Shown: positions 8,593 through 16,563 of the stretch, piece after piece | How the letters are laid out: the number at the start of each line of letters is the position of its first letter | Numbering within the stretch: position 1 is the stretch's first letter | Source: Nitrobacter sp035546855 | Lineage (GTDB): Bacteria; Pseudomonadota; Alphaproteobacteria; Rhizobiales; Xanthobacteraceae | Direction of reading: 5' to 3' | Assembly: GCA_035546855.1 (NCBI GenBank) | Contig: DASZVY010000089.1 | Location: 55,808 to 119,807 of the forward strand | DNA length: 64,000 bases | The notes under the pieces: model-generated | Seen by the model: the letters and a program-made list of their open reading frames with translations, nothing else | Database searches by the model: none | What the model was told of the DNA's origin: nothing | Position numbers and translations under genes: made by a program

Positions 8593-9612
8593 ATGACCCC
8601 ATCCCAACTTCCCGATTCCGCAATCAGCCCTGAAACCCTCGTGCGTACTCCCTCTGCCATTCCCGTCGACGACGCGGTGATCCCGTTCGAGGTGGGGGCA
8701 CTGGACCTGCGTGGCCGGCTGACCCGGCTCGGCCCCGCGCTCGACGAATTGCTCGGCCGCCACAGCTACCCCGCGCCGGTCGCCCGGCTGCTGGGTGAAG
8801 CCATCGTGCTGACGACATTACTCGGCTCCTCGCTCAAGTTCGACGGCCGCTTCATTCTGCAGACCCAGACCGATGGTCCGGTGTCGTTCATGATCGTCGA
8901 TTTCCAGGCTCCGGACCGGCTGCGGGCCTATGCGCGCTTCGATGCGGCCCGGCTCGACACGGCGGCCGATTCCGGCGCGCTGCTCGGTCATGGCCATCTG
9001 GCGATGACGATCGACCAGGGTCCGGACATGAGCCGCTATCAGGGCCTGGTCGCGCTGGAAGGCGGTAATCTGGAAGATGCCGCGCACGAATACTTCCTGC
9101 GCTCCGAACAGATTCCGACGCGGGTGCGCCTCGCGGTCGGCGAGGAGTGGCGCAGCGACGGCGACAAGCCGCGACATCACTGGCGGGCCGGCGGGCTGCT
9201 GCTGCAGTTTCTGCCGAAAGCCTCCGAGCGTGCGCGGCAGGCGGATATCGATCCCGGCGACGCGCCGGAGGGAACTGCGGCGCACACCGTGGCGGAGGAC
9301 GACGCGTGGATCGAAGGTCAGTCGCTGATCGGCACGGTCGAGGACGTCGAACTGATCGATCCTGACCTGTCCGGCGAACGGCTGCTGTACCGGCTGTTCC
9401 ACGAGCGCGGCGTGCGGGTGTTTCCGCCGCTGGCGCTGCATGCGAAGTGCTCGTGCTCGCGCGAGGCTGTGGCGTCGATGCTGAGGAGTTTTGCGCCGAC
9501 GGATCGGGCCGAGATGGTCAAGGACGGCAAGGTTTCCGTCACCTGCGAGTTCTGCAGCTCGGTCTACGATTTCACGCCGGCGGAAGCCGGCATCGAGAGC
9601 GACGCGCCGTGA
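8593..9612 (+). CDS. hslO: Hsp33 family redox-regulated chaperone HslO
   Basis: Cytoplasmic holdase activated by oxidative unfolding. The 339-residue protein has the Hsp33 core (DDAVIPFEV, LGEAIVLTTLLGSSLKFDGR, then MTIDQGPDMSRYQGLVAL) and the C-terminal zinc site made by CxC (KCSCS) and CxxC (CEFC) near residues 293-327. It is about 40 residues longer than E. coli Hsp33 at the N-terminus and in a central acidic insert. In this bacterial group hslO neighbours argF and apaG, as here. Confidence 0.95.
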   Translation: MTPSQLPDSAISPETLVRTPSAIPVDDAVIPFEVGALDLRGRLTRLGPALDELLGRHSYPAPVARLLGEAIVLTTLLGSSLKFDGRFILQTQTDGPVSFMIVDFQAPDRLRAYARFDAARLDTAADSGALLGHGHLAMTIDQGPDMSRYQGLVALEGGNLEDAAHEYFLRSEQIPTRVRLAVGEEWRSDGDKPRHHWRAGGLLLQFLPKASERARQADIDPGDAPEGTAAHTVAEDDAWIEGQSLIGTVEDVELIDPDLSGERLLYRLFHERGVRVFPPLALHAKCSCSREAVASMLRSFAPTDRAEMVKDGKVSVTCEFCSSVYDFTPAEAGIESDAP

Positions 9613-9627
9613 CGGCGCGCTTGGTTC

Positions 9628-9725
9628 GTGCCCGCGAAGGCGGGGACCCCCAGCAAGCCTGAAGCACCGGTGACGGAACGGCGCGTGGCCGCGTACGGGA
9701 TACCCGCTTTCGCCGGTATGACGGC
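9628..9725. repeat. Dispersed palindromic (REP-type) repeat between hslO and apaG
   Basis: GC-rich inverted repeat: CCCGCGAAGGCGGGGA at one end and ACCCGCTTTCGCCGGTATGACGG at the other. It is related to the element at 13412-13512. It lies between convergent hslO and apaG, where it could also end transcription. Confidence 0.6.
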
Positions 9726-9746
9726 GGGCGGTGCGGTGAGCTGCCG

Positions 9747-10142
9747 CTAGTTCAGCACGCGTTTTCCGCTGGGGCTGTCGAGCGAGAAGGTCGGAACCTC
9801 GATCTCGAACGGCTCGCCGCTTTCGGTCGCGATCATCTGGTAGCGGCCGGTCATGAAGCCGGACGGCGTCTGCAGCGGCACGCCGCTGGTATATTGAAAG
9901 CGCTCGCCGGGTCCGAGCACCGGCTGCTCTCCGACGACGCCCTCGCCACGAACCTCCTGCTTGCGGCCGGTGGCATCGGTGATGATCCAGTGCCGGGTGC
10001 GCAACTGGACGGTCTCGGAGCCGGAATTCGTGATGACGATGGTGTAGGACCAGAAAAACCGCTGCTCGTCGGGGGACGAGCGGTCGGGCATGAAGTTCGG
10101 CTCGACGGTAACTTCGATCTGGCGGGTGACGGCGCGGTACAT
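9747..10142 (-). CDS. apaG: ApaG domain protein
   Basis: Small beta-sandwich protein (fibronectin III-like fold) of 131 residues, historically linked to Co2+ resistance and diadenosine tetraphosphate metabolism; the molecular role is not settled. Conserved ApaG segments are RFFWSYTIVITNSG, VQLRTRHWIITDATG and GEGVVGEQPVLGPGERFQY, then GFMTGRYQM. An AAGGAA site precedes the ATG. It converges with hslO and diverges from opgC. Confidence 0.96.
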   Translation of the reverse strand: MYRAVTRQIEVTVEPNFMPDRSSPDEQRFFWSYTIVITNSGSETVQLRTRHWIITDATGRKQEVRGEGVVGEQPVLGPGERFQYTSGVPLQTPSGFMTGRYQMIATESGEPFEIEVPTFSLDSPSGKRVLN

Positions 10143-10349
10143 GCAGAGTTCCTTCTGGGGGCCATCATAGTCAACTCCGCCCGGGGAACCAAACGGCCAG
10201 GTCCGCTCATGATCGTGCTTTCAACACAGTTCCGCGCCAAACACTTCAACTGTATATTGCGGCGCTGCCGCTAGCCCGGATTGCGACGGGGCCGCGGCCT
10301 TGTTGTCGGCGCCGGCGCATCACTCCAGCCTTTTTGAAGCGGTCCCTTT

Positions 10350-11591
10350 ATGACGTCCGTTGCCGATCAAGCCATCGGAGCCCACGGCAGCGTGACCGCA
10401 CGCCCCGCATCGGCGCCGACGATCATGCGGCCGGCCGCCACATCCGACCGCGAGTTGCGGCTCGACCTGTTTCGCGGGCTCGCCCTGTGGCTGATCTACG
10501 TCGATCACCTGCCGCGAAACCTCTTCACCTGGATGACGATCCGCAACTACGGCTTCAGCGACGCCACCGAAATCTTCATCTTCATCTCCGGGTACACGGC
10601 GGCGTTCGTCTACGGCCGCGCCATGATCGAGCGCGGCTTCGTCGTCGCCGCCGCGCGCATTCTCAAGCGCGTCTGGCAAATCTACGTGGCGCACGTCTTC
10701 CTGTTCACGATCTTCCTCGCGGAAATCTCCTATGTCGCGACCAGCTTCGAGAACCCGCTCTACACCGAGGAAATGGGCATTCTCGATTTTCTCAAGCAGC
10801 CGGACGTCACCATCGTGCAGGCATTGCTGCTCAAATTCCGTCCGGTCAACATGGACGTGCTGCCGCTTTACATCGTGCTGATGCTGTTCCTGCCGCCGAT
10901 CCTCTGGATGATGCAACGCAAGGCCGATCTCACGCTGGCGCTGTCGGTCGTGCTCTACATCATCACCTGGCAGTTCGATCTGGCGCTGCCGGCCTATCCG
11001 AACGGCGTCTGGTATTTCAATCCGTTCGCCTGGCAGTTGCTGTTCGTGTTCGGCGCGTGGTGTGCGCTTGGCGGTGCCAAACGGATGGCGGGCGTCCTCG
11101 CGTCTCCCGTGACGTTCTGGATTTGCGTCGCCTATCTGCTGTTTTCTTTCTACACGACGCTGACCTGGCATGTGCCGCAGTTAAACCACTTCATGCCGAA
11201 GATCATCGAACGGTGGATGTACCCGATCGACAAGACCAACCTCGATGTGCTGCGGTTCGCGCATTTCCTTGCGCTCGCGGCGCTGACGGTCCGGGCGCTG
11301 CCGAGCGATTGGCCGGGGCTGAAGTCGCCATGGCTGCGCCCGCTGATCCTCTGCGGTCAGCATTCGCTGGAGATCTTCTGCATCGGCGTCTTTCTCGCAT
11401 TCGCGGGAGAGTTCATTCTGGTGGAAGTGGGCGGCGGTGCGGGGATTCACCTCATTGTCAGTCTTGCCGGAATCGTCATCATGTCTGCCGCCGCCTGGGT
11501 ATTTTCGTGGTACAAGAGGGTCGCGGGCAAAGGCGGTTCGCGTACGAAAACCGCCGAGGCTGACGCGGATCTCGCGGGAGGGGGCGCATGA
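10350..11591 (+). CDS. opgC: OpgC-type membrane acyltransferase
   Basis: Integral membrane protein of 413 residues in the OpgC family, members of which add succinyl groups to osmoregulated periplasmic glucans. It starts its membrane domain with ELRLDLFRGLALWLIYVDHL and ATEIFIFISGYTAAFVYGR, the characteristic N-terminal block with its paired arginine and histidine, followed by about nine more hydrophobic segments. Its stop overlaps the next gene in ATGA, and that gene overlaps a third, so it is part of a tightly coupled operon with two secreted SGNH hydrolases. No opgG/opgH glucan synthase genes are in the window, so the acceptor is unknown. Confidence 0.9.
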   Translation: MTSVADQAIGAHGSVTARPASAPTIMRPAATSDRELRLDLFRGLALWLIYVDHLPRNLFTWMTIRNYGFSDATEIFIFISGYTAAFVYGRAMIERGFVVAAARILKRVWQIYVAHVFLFTIFLAEISYVATSFENPLYTEEMGILDFLKQPDVTIVQALLLKFRPVNMDVLPLYIVLMLFLPPILWMMQRKADLTLALSVVLYIITWQFDLALPAYPNGVWYFNPFAWQLLFVFGAWCALGGAKRMAGVLASPVTFWICVAYLLFSFYTTLTWHVPQLNHFMPKIIERWMYPIDKTNLDVLRFAHFLALAALTVRALPSDWPGLKSPWLRPLILCGQHSLEIFCIGVFLAFAGEFILVEVGGGAGIHLIVSLAGIVIMSAAAWVFSWYKRVAGKGGSRTKTAEADADLAGGGA

Positions 11592-12358
11592 GGGCGATCG
11601 GGCGACCGATCCTGAGCCTGATGATGCTGGCCGGTCTGATGGCCGGTGTGCCCGCTTATGCCGATGACACTCCGAAGAGCTGCGACGTTCCCGCCTACCT
11701 GCTGACCAGCGACAGCCCGCTTCCCAAGGTCAGCGAGGCCATCAAGGCCGGTGGACCGCTCAATATCCTCGTGATCGGCAGCCGGTCCTCGACCATCGTC
11801 GGTGCGGAGGGCGACGCCTATCCCGCCCGGTTGCAGGCCGCCCTGCGCGAGAAGCTGCCGAACGTCACGGTTAACGTGTCGGTCGAACTGCATCCCCGCC
11901 GGACCGCCCAGGATATGGTGCCGGGTCTTGGCCCGCTGGCGGAGGCAAAGCAGCCGACCTTGGTGGTGTGGCAGACCGGCACCGTCGACGCGATTCGCTC
12001 CGTTGACCCCGATGATTTCAGGGCGGCGGTCATCGACGGCGTGGCGGCCCTGCAGAAGACGGGGGCTGACGTCGTGCTGATGAATATGCAATATAGCCCG
12101 CGCACCGAGACGATGACGTCGCCCTCCTCCTACATCGACAACATGCGGGTGGCGGCCCAGCAGCAGAATGTGCCGGTGTTCGATCGGTTTGCCATCATGC
12201 ATCAATGGAACGAGTCGGGTGATTTCGATCTGTTCAAGGCCGTCCACGGCGTGGAATTGGCCAAGCGCGTTCATGACTGTCTCGGCCGTGCCCTGTCGAC
12301 GTTCGTGATCGATACGGCTCACATCAATCCGGCCGAAGCGGGGACCCAACGGCCATGA
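11588..12358 (+). CDS. Periplasmic SGNH/GDSL hydrolase-like protein (first of pair)
   Basis: 256-residue secreted protein with a signal peptide (about residues 1-25, ending PAYA/DD). The SGNH pattern is recognisable: block I as LNILVIGSRSSTIV, block III as VVWQTGTVDAIR and a possible block V Asp-x-x-His as IDTAHIN near the C-terminus. Such domains hydrolyse or transfer acyl groups on glycans. It overlaps opgC upstream (ATGA) and the second SGNH gene downstream (ATGA). Acting on the same periplasmic glycan as OpgC is an inference from coupling, not shown by the sequence. Confidence 0.75.
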   Translation: MRAIGRPILSLMMLAGLMAGVPAYADDTPKSCDVPAYLLTSDSPLPKVSEAIKAGGPLNILVIGSRSSTIVGAEGDAYPARLQAALREKLPNVTVNVSVELHPRRTAQDMVPGLGPLAEAKQPTLVVWQTGTVDAIRSVDPDDFRAAVIDGVAALQKTGADVVLMNMQYSPRTETMTSPSSYIDNMRVAAQQQNVPVFDRFAIMHQWNESGDFDLFKAVHGVELAKRVHDCLGRALSTFVIDTAHINPAEAGTQRP

Positions 12359-13329
12359 CGATTTGTAACCTCCTCTCCCGGGCCGCCGCGCCGACGATGC
12401 TATGCCTCGGCATGCTGTTGTGCGTGCCCGTGCAATGCGCGCGCGCGCAAACGGCCGTTGCGGCCAATGAGGTCAGCGCGCCCGCGCCGGCGGGCGACAT
12501 CGCCCGCGCAGACCCCTCGCAACAGCTTAATCTGCCGGAAAGCGCGATCGGCAGGACCAGGGAAAAGGCCAAGGAGTTGGCCAGGCGGGCCGCCGATATC
12601 TTCCATCGCGTGCCGTGCCTGCCCCCGAAGGGAATCGTGAATTCCACGGGATCGTTGCCGCACGTCGCCGCCAAGCTCGCCGCCAACAAGCCCGTTCTCA
12701 TCATCGCGTTCGGCTCGTCGTCGACGGAGGGGTATGGCGCCACATCGCCGGAATTCAATTATCCGAACCGGCTTGCCGCGCAGTTGCATCGCAGGTTTCC
12801 GCGCACGCACATCACCGTGCTCAATCGCGGCAAGGGTGGGGAAGACGCGCCCGAAATGATGAAGCGGCTTCAAGCCGAGGTCATCGCCGCCAAGCCGGAC
12901 ATGGTGATCTGGCAGGTCGGTACCAACGCCGTGCTGCGCAATCTCGATCCCGACACGACGGCGAAGCAGGTCGAAGAAGGCGTCGCGCGGATCGAGGCGA
13001 CCGGAGCCGACCTGGTGCTGGTTGATCCGCAATATTCACCGGCGGTCACTGCGAAGGGCGACAGCGCCGGCCGGATGGTGAAGCTCCTAAGCAAGGTGGC
13101 TGCGTTCAAGCACGTCGGGATCTTCCCGCGCTTCGAGGTGATGCGCGACTGGCACGATCGTCAGGCGCTGCCGTTCGACACCTTCGTCATCAAGGACGGC
13201 CTGCACATGAACGACTGGGGCTATGCCTGTTTCGCGCAATTGCTCGGCGATGAGATCATCCACTCGGTCGGGCAGGTCCAGCGCGGCGTTGACGTGCCGT
13301 CGAGCGTGAGCGCCTACCGGCCGATGTAA
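12355..13329 (+). CDS. Periplasmic SGNH/GDSL hydrolase-like protein (second of pair)
   Basis: 324-residue secreted protein with a signal peptide (residues 1-32, ending QCARA/Q) and a low-complexity linker before the domain. SGNH blocks are clearer than in its neighbour: LIIAFGSSSTEGYGA (nucleophile block), GKGGEDAPEM (block II glycine), VIWQVGTNAV (block III) and KDGLHMNDWGYACFA (Asp-His of block V). The two SGNH proteins share the phrase GADxVLxxxQYSP and look like diverged duplicates. It is the last gene of the opgC operon. Confidence 0.82.
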   Translation: MTICNLLSRAAAPTMLCLGMLLCVPVQCARAQTAVAANEVSAPAPAGDIARADPSQQLNLPESAIGRTREKAKELARRAADIFHRVPCLPPKGIVNSTGSLPHVAAKLAANKPVLIIAFGSSSTEGYGATSPEFNYPNRLAAQLHRRFPRTHITVLNRGKGGEDAPEMMKRLQAEVIAAKPDMVIWQVGTNAVLRNLDPDTTAKQVEEGVARIEATGADLVLVDPQYSPAVTAKGDSAGRMVKLLSKVAAFKHVGIFPRFEVMRDWHDRQALPFDTFVIKDGLHMNDWGYACFAQLLGDEIIHSVGQVQRGVDVPSSVSAYRPM

Positions 13330-13346
13330 GCGCCGACGTCATCCCC

Positions 13347-13372
13347 CGCGCAATGGCTTCGCCATTGTCGCG
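13347..13372. terminator. Hairpin downstream of the opgC operon
   Basis: Perfect-arm palindrome CGCGCAATGGC-TTC-GCCATTGTCGCG (one G-T wobble), 18 bases after the last SGNH stop. There is no T-run, so it may stabilise or end the transcript, or simply be part of the following repeat cluster. Confidence 0.4.
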
Positions 13373-13411
13373 CAGGGGCGCTTCTCGGAGCCTGACCGGA
13401 AAATGACGCAT

Positions 13412-13512
13412 CGTCGTCCGCGAACGCGGACGATCCAGTCATCGGGGTGAGTCCGTGGGAAATCCGCCTCCGATACGGAATACTGGATACTCCGCTTTCG
13501 CGGAGTATGACG
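13412..13512. repeat. Paired palindromic REP element
   Basis: Two hairpins facing each other: CGTCGTCCGCGAACGCGGACGA with GATCCAGT, and ACTGGATAC with TCCGCTTTCGCGGAGTATGACG. This is the typical double-hairpin repeat of Bradyrhizobium-type genomes. It lies in the 514-base gap between the opgC operon and metZ, which holds only repeats and no gene I can support. Confidence 0.7.
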
Positions 13513-13597
13513 GTTATCATGCCACATGCCTGCCCAAGAAACGAATTCAATGAATTTCCGGTCAGACTCTCAGGACGGCTGAAAAGCATACTTAAGT

Positions 13598-13846
13598 GGG
13601 GTGAGATGAGATTGAATCACCGTCATTGCAAGGAGCCCAAGGGCAGCGCGCAGCGTTGTCCCGGAGCGACGAAACAATCCAGGTCTTTCCTTGTGGCTCT
13701 GGATTGTGGCTCTGGATCGCTTCGCGGAGCCTGTCATCGGGCGGCGTCATGGCGCGGTGAAGACGCGCCCGACCGCGCTTGCGGCGCCGACCCGTTGGCT
13801 CGCAATGACAGCGCGGGTTGGTTCAACCTAACTTCATCATGCTCTA
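13598..13846 (-). repeat. MITE-like dispersed repeat, copy A
   Basis: About 249 bases that match, on the opposite strand, the element at 26871-27110. Its ends are imperfect inverted repeats: AGCATGATGAAGTTAGGTTG at one end and GAGATGAGATTGAATCACCG at the other, each followed by TCATTGC. Copy A has an internal 15-base direct duplication (GTGGCTCTGGATT twice near 13690-13718). The outer TAG of the element supplies the metZ stop codon. It contains no coding sequence. Confidence 0.75.
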
Positions 13847-15049
13847 GGCTTTTTCCAGCGCGGCCGTGAGATCCTCGATCAAGTCGTCCTTGTGCTCGAG
13901 GCCGGTCGAGAAGCGGATGAAGCCTTCGCCGATGCCGAGTTCGGCGCGGACCTCTGGCGCAAGCCGCTGGTGCGTGGTGGTGGCCGGATGGGTCACGAGG
14001 CTCTTGGCGTCGCCAAGGTTGTTGGAGATGCGCGCGAGCTTGAGCGCATTGAGCACGCGGAACGCAGCCGCCTTGCCGCCCTTGACCTCGAAGCCGATCA
14101 GCGTCGAGCCGGCGCGCATCTGCTTCTTCACGGTCGCTGCCTGCGGATGGTCTGCACGACCCGGATAGATCAGGCGCGAGACCTTGGGGTGTGAGGCGAG
14201 CGCGTCGGCGATCGCCGCGGCGCTTTCGGTCTGCTGGCGCACGCGGACGCCGAGCGTTTCCAGGCCCTTCAGCAATACCCAGGCGTTGAATGGCGAGATC
14301 GAAGGTCCGGTCTGGCGCAGGAAGGTCTGCAGATGCTCCTGAACGAAGTCGTTCGATGACAGGATGACGCCGCCGAGCGTGCGCCCCTGGCCGTCGATGT
14401 GCTTGGTCGCCGAATACACCACGACATCCGCGCCGAGCGCCAGCGGGCTCTGCCAGATCGGTGTTGCGAATACGTTGTCGACGATGAGACGCGCGCCGCC
14501 CTGATGCGCAATCTCGGCGATGGCGCCGATGTCCATCACGTCGAGGGTCGGGTTGGTCGGACTTTCGAGGAAGAAGCTCCTGGTGTTCGGCCGCACCGCC
14601 TTGCGCCATTGGTCGAGATCGAGCCCGTTGACCAGCGTGGACTCGATGCCGTAGCGTGGCAACAAATCCTCGACCACATAACGACAGGAGCCGAACAGCG
14701 CCTTGGCCGCAACCACGTGATCGCCGGCGCGCAACGGTGCGAGGATCGCCGTGGTCACCGCCGCCATGCCGGTGGCCGTGGCGCGCGCGGCCTCCGCGCC
14801 CTCGAGATCGGCCATGCGCTGCTCGAACATCGCAACGGTCGGGTTGGAATAGCGCGAATAGATGAAGCCGGGGTCTTCGCCCTTGAAACGGGCCTCGCAC
14901 TGCTCGGCGGTGTCGTACACGTAGCCCTGCGTCAGGAACAGCGCTTCCGAGGTCTCGGCAAATTGCGAGCGCAGAACGCCGGAATGGACCAGCCGGGTTT
15001 CGGGCCGATATTGGGGGGTGGTGGGCGTGGACGGCTTGGCTTCGGACAT
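13844..15049 (-). CDS. metZ: O-succinylhomoserine sulfhydrylase MetZ
   Basis: PLP enzyme of methionine biosynthesis; forms homocysteine from O-succinylhomoserine and sulfide. The 401-residue protein has the Cys/Met-metabolism family signature: YSRYSNPTVAMFEQRMADLE, TATGMAAVTTAIL, the PLP lysine in VVYSATKHIDGQGRTLGG and RISNNLGDAKSLVTHPATTTH. A strong AGGAGG (15054-15059) precedes the ATG. A SAM-II riboswitch leader controls it. The stop codon falls in the edge of a repeat. Confidence 0.95.
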   Translation of the reverse strand: MSEAKPSTPTTPQYRPETRLVHSGVLRSQFAETSEALFLTQGYVYDTAEQCEARFKGEDPGFIYSRYSNPTVAMFEQRMADLEGAEAARATATGMAAVTTAILAPLRAGDHVVAAKALFGSCRYVVEDLLPRYGIESTLVNGLDLDQWRKAVRPNTRSFFLESPTNPTLDVMDIGAIAEIAHQGGARLIVDNVFATPIWQSPLALGADVVVYSATKHIDGQGRTLGGVILSSNDFVQEHLQTFLRQTGPSISPFNAWVLLKGLETLGVRVRQQTESAAAIADALASHPKVSRLIYPGRADHPQAATVKKQMRAGSTLIGFEVKGGKAAAFRVLNALKLARISNNLGDAKSLVTHPATTTHQRLAPEVRAELGIGEGFIRFSTGLEHKDDLIEDLTAALEKA

Positions 15050-15083
15050 GTGACCTCCTGCGTGACCACCGGAAAATGGTCAC
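15050..15083 (-). promoter_or_regulatory. metZ ribosome-binding site and adjacent hairpin
   Basis: AGGAGG at 15054-15059 lies four bases before the metZ ATG. Just upstream, GTGACCA and TGGTCAC (15062-15068 and 15077-15083) form a 7-bp hairpin. The arm GTGACC (15078-15083) could also pair with GGTCAC at 15050-15055, which overlaps the ribosome-binding site, so a second, translational level of control is possible. Confidence 0.5.
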
Positions 15084-15134
15084 AAAAAAACCGGCCAGGA
15101 AAACCACAGGCCGGGATCACGCGTCCCCGGCCTG
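15084..15134 (-). terminator. Riboswitch expression platform: terminator and antiterminator hairpins
   Basis: Reading toward metZ, hairpin 1 pairs CAGGCCGGG (15126-15134) with CCCGGCCTG (15107-15115). Hairpin 2 pairs CCGGCC (15109-15114) with GGCCGG (15091-15096) and is followed by seven U residues (15084-15090). The two share bases 15109-15114 and exclude each other. Hairpin 2 with its U-run is the terminator; hairpin 1 is the antiterminator and its 5' arm abuts the 3' edge of the SAM-II aptamer. Confidence 0.8.
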
Positions 15135-15189
15135 TTTAGCGACTTATTTAACGTGGCTGCAAGCCGGCCGGCTCAAATCACCACGGGAT
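15131..15189 (-). ncRNA. SAM-II riboswitch controlling metZ
   Basis: S-adenosylmethionine-binding RNA of the SAM-II (metA) class. On the minus strand the order is CCCGTGGTGATTTGAG (P1 5' strand and loop), GCCGGC, TTGCAGCCACGTTAAA (P1 3' strand and pseudoknot) and GCTAAACAGG. CGTGG pairs with CCACG to form P1. Conserved SAM-II residues TGATTT, TTGCA.CC, GTTAAA and GCTAAA are all present. A promoter lies immediately upstream and an attenuator downstream. Confidence 0.92.
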
Positions 15190-15197
15190 GAGTCATG

Positions 15198-15226
15198 CTC
15201 TTAGTCTCCCGTACTCTTTCCGTCAA
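15198..15226 (-). promoter_or_regulatory. Predicted sigma-70 promoter of metZ
   Basis: On the minus strand TTGACG (15221-15226), a 17-base spacer and TAAGAG (15198-15203). The predicted start, about 15191, is at the 5' edge of the SAM-II aptamer, which supports both calls. Confidence 0.6.
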
Positions 15227-15230
15227 GCTT

Positions 15231-15302
15231 GTGGAGTGAATTTGACATTCGCGAAGCCCTTGCTGCAAATCCCGGATGCGTATGTCAAATTCGAAAACTC
15301 CA
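15231..15302. repeat. Long imperfect palindrome upstream of dcd (first of two)
   Basis: GTGGAGTGAATTTGACATTCG at one end is matched by the inverted sequence around CGTATGTCAAATTC and ACTCCAC at the other. The arms pair over about 20 bases around a central stretch. It lies between the metZ promoter and dcd and shares GACATTCGC and GGATGCG with the next palindrome. Confidence 0.7.
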
Positions 15303-15307
15303 CCTTT

Positions 15308-15360
15308 GGTTCTGACATTCGCAAAGACACTCGCTGAAACGGGATGCGAATGTTAGAACC
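15308..15360. repeat. Long imperfect palindrome upstream of dcd (second of two)
   Basis: GGTTCTGACATTCG pairs with CGAATGTTAGAACC across a 25-base centre that contains CGCTGAAACGGGATG. It is a second copy of the motif at 15231-15302 with different outer arms. These may be paired repeats or operator-like sites in the dcd upstream region. Confidence 0.7.
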
Positions 15361-15438
15361 GGACCTCCAGCCATCGGATAACCGATAAAATGCCTGTTTT
15401 CGGGGTCTAAATCCGGTGAGAGCCGCAAGGACGATATC

Positions 15439-16545
15439 GTGACATTCACGCTGCAGCCCGATGCCAACGGCATTCTGCCTGACCGTATGATCGCGGCGAT
15501 GGCGGACGCGGGTCTGATCCTGCCGGAATATCCGTTCGTCGAAAGCCAGATCCAGCCGGCGAGCCTCGATCTGCGGCTCGGGCCGATCGCCTATCGTGTC
15601 CGTGCGAGCTTTCTGCCCGGCCCGGGCGCGACGGTCGCCGAGCGCATCGATGAATTGAAGCTGCACGAGATCGATCTGTCCGACGGCGCGGTGCTGGAAA
15701 CCAATTGCGTCTACATCGTGCCGCTGCTGGAAAGCCTCGCGCTACCGCCGGAGATCGTCGCCGCCGCCAATCCGAAAAGCTCGACCGGACGGCTCGATGT
15801 CTTCACCCGCGTGATCGCCGATGGCACTCGCCGCTTCGACATGATCGGCGCCGGCTATCACGGCCCGCTTTATGCGGAGATCAGTCCGAAGACGTTCCCG
15901 GTGCTGCTGCGCGAGGGATCGCGGCTCTCGCAGGTTCGCTTCCGCACCGGCGACGCGATCCTCGACGCCGATGAACTCGACGCGCTGCACGCGCAGGAGC
16001 GACTGGTCGATGTCGACGATGCCGATCTCGCCAACGGCGTCGCGCTCAGCGTCGATCTGTCCGGAGAAAATTCGGACGGGTTCGTCGGCTATCGCGCCAA
16101 GCGTCACACCGGCGTGGTCGACATCGATCGCCGCGGCGGCTACGCCGTGGATGACTTCTGGGAGCCGATCAAGGCGCGCGCGGACGGCAGCCTGATCCTC
16201 GATCCAGGCGAGTTCTATATTCTTGCGTCGAAGGAAGCGGTGCAGGTGCCGCCCGACTACGCCGCCGAGATGGTGCCGTTCGATCCGCTGGTCGGCGAAT
16301 TCCGCGTGCATTATGCGGGCTTCTTCGATCCTGGCTTCGGCTATGCCGGCGCGGGCGGGCAGGGGGCGCGCGCGGTGCTGGAGGTGCGCTCGCGCGAAGT
16401 GCCCTTCATTCTCGAGCACGGCCAGATCGTCGGCCGGCTGGTCTACGAGAGGATGCTGGCGCGGCCCGATGCGATGTATGGCCAGCGCATCGGCTCCAAC
16501 TATCAGGCGCAAGGCCTCAAGCTCTCGAAGCACTTTCGCGTCTGA
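15439..16545 (+). CDS. dcd: 2'-deoxycytidine 5'-triphosphate deaminase, long form
   Basis: Makes dUTP from dCTP for thymidylate synthesis. At 368 residues it is the long alphaproteobacterial form, made of two dUTPase-like halves, rather than the 190-residue E. coli form. Recognisable segments are ESQIQPASLDLRLGPIAYRV near the N-terminus, ANPKSSTGRLDVFTRVIADG with the catalytic-region motif, and LVGEFRVHYAGFFDPGFGY in the second half. ATG or GTG choice: GTG at 15439 (GTGACATTCACGCTG) is used, after AAGGACGATATC. Diverges from metZ. Confidence 0.93.
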   Translation: MTFTLQPDANGILPDRMIAAMADAGLILPEYPFVESQIQPASLDLRLGPIAYRVRASFLPGPGATVAERIDELKLHEIDLSDGAVLETNCVYIVPLLESLALPPEIVAAANPKSSTGRLDVFTRVIADGTRRFDMIGAGYHGPLYAEISPKTFPVLLREGSRLSQVRFRTGDAILDADELDALHAQERLVDVDDADLANGVALSVDLSGENSDGFVGYRAKRHTGVVDIDRRGGYAVDDFWEPIKARADGSLILDPGEFYILASKEAVQVPPDYAAEMVPFDPLVGEFRVHYAGFFDPGFGYAGAGGQGARAVLEVRSREVPFILEHGQIVGRLVYERMLARPDAMYGQRIGSNYQAQGLKLSKHFRV

Positions 16546-16563
16546 GGCGTGGTCCGTCTCTCC

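Noticed and set aside
15084..15134. Reading the hairpins before metZ as REP repeats
   Set aside because: They sit directly downstream of a SAM-II aptamer, share one arm and end in a U-run, which is what an attenuator needs.
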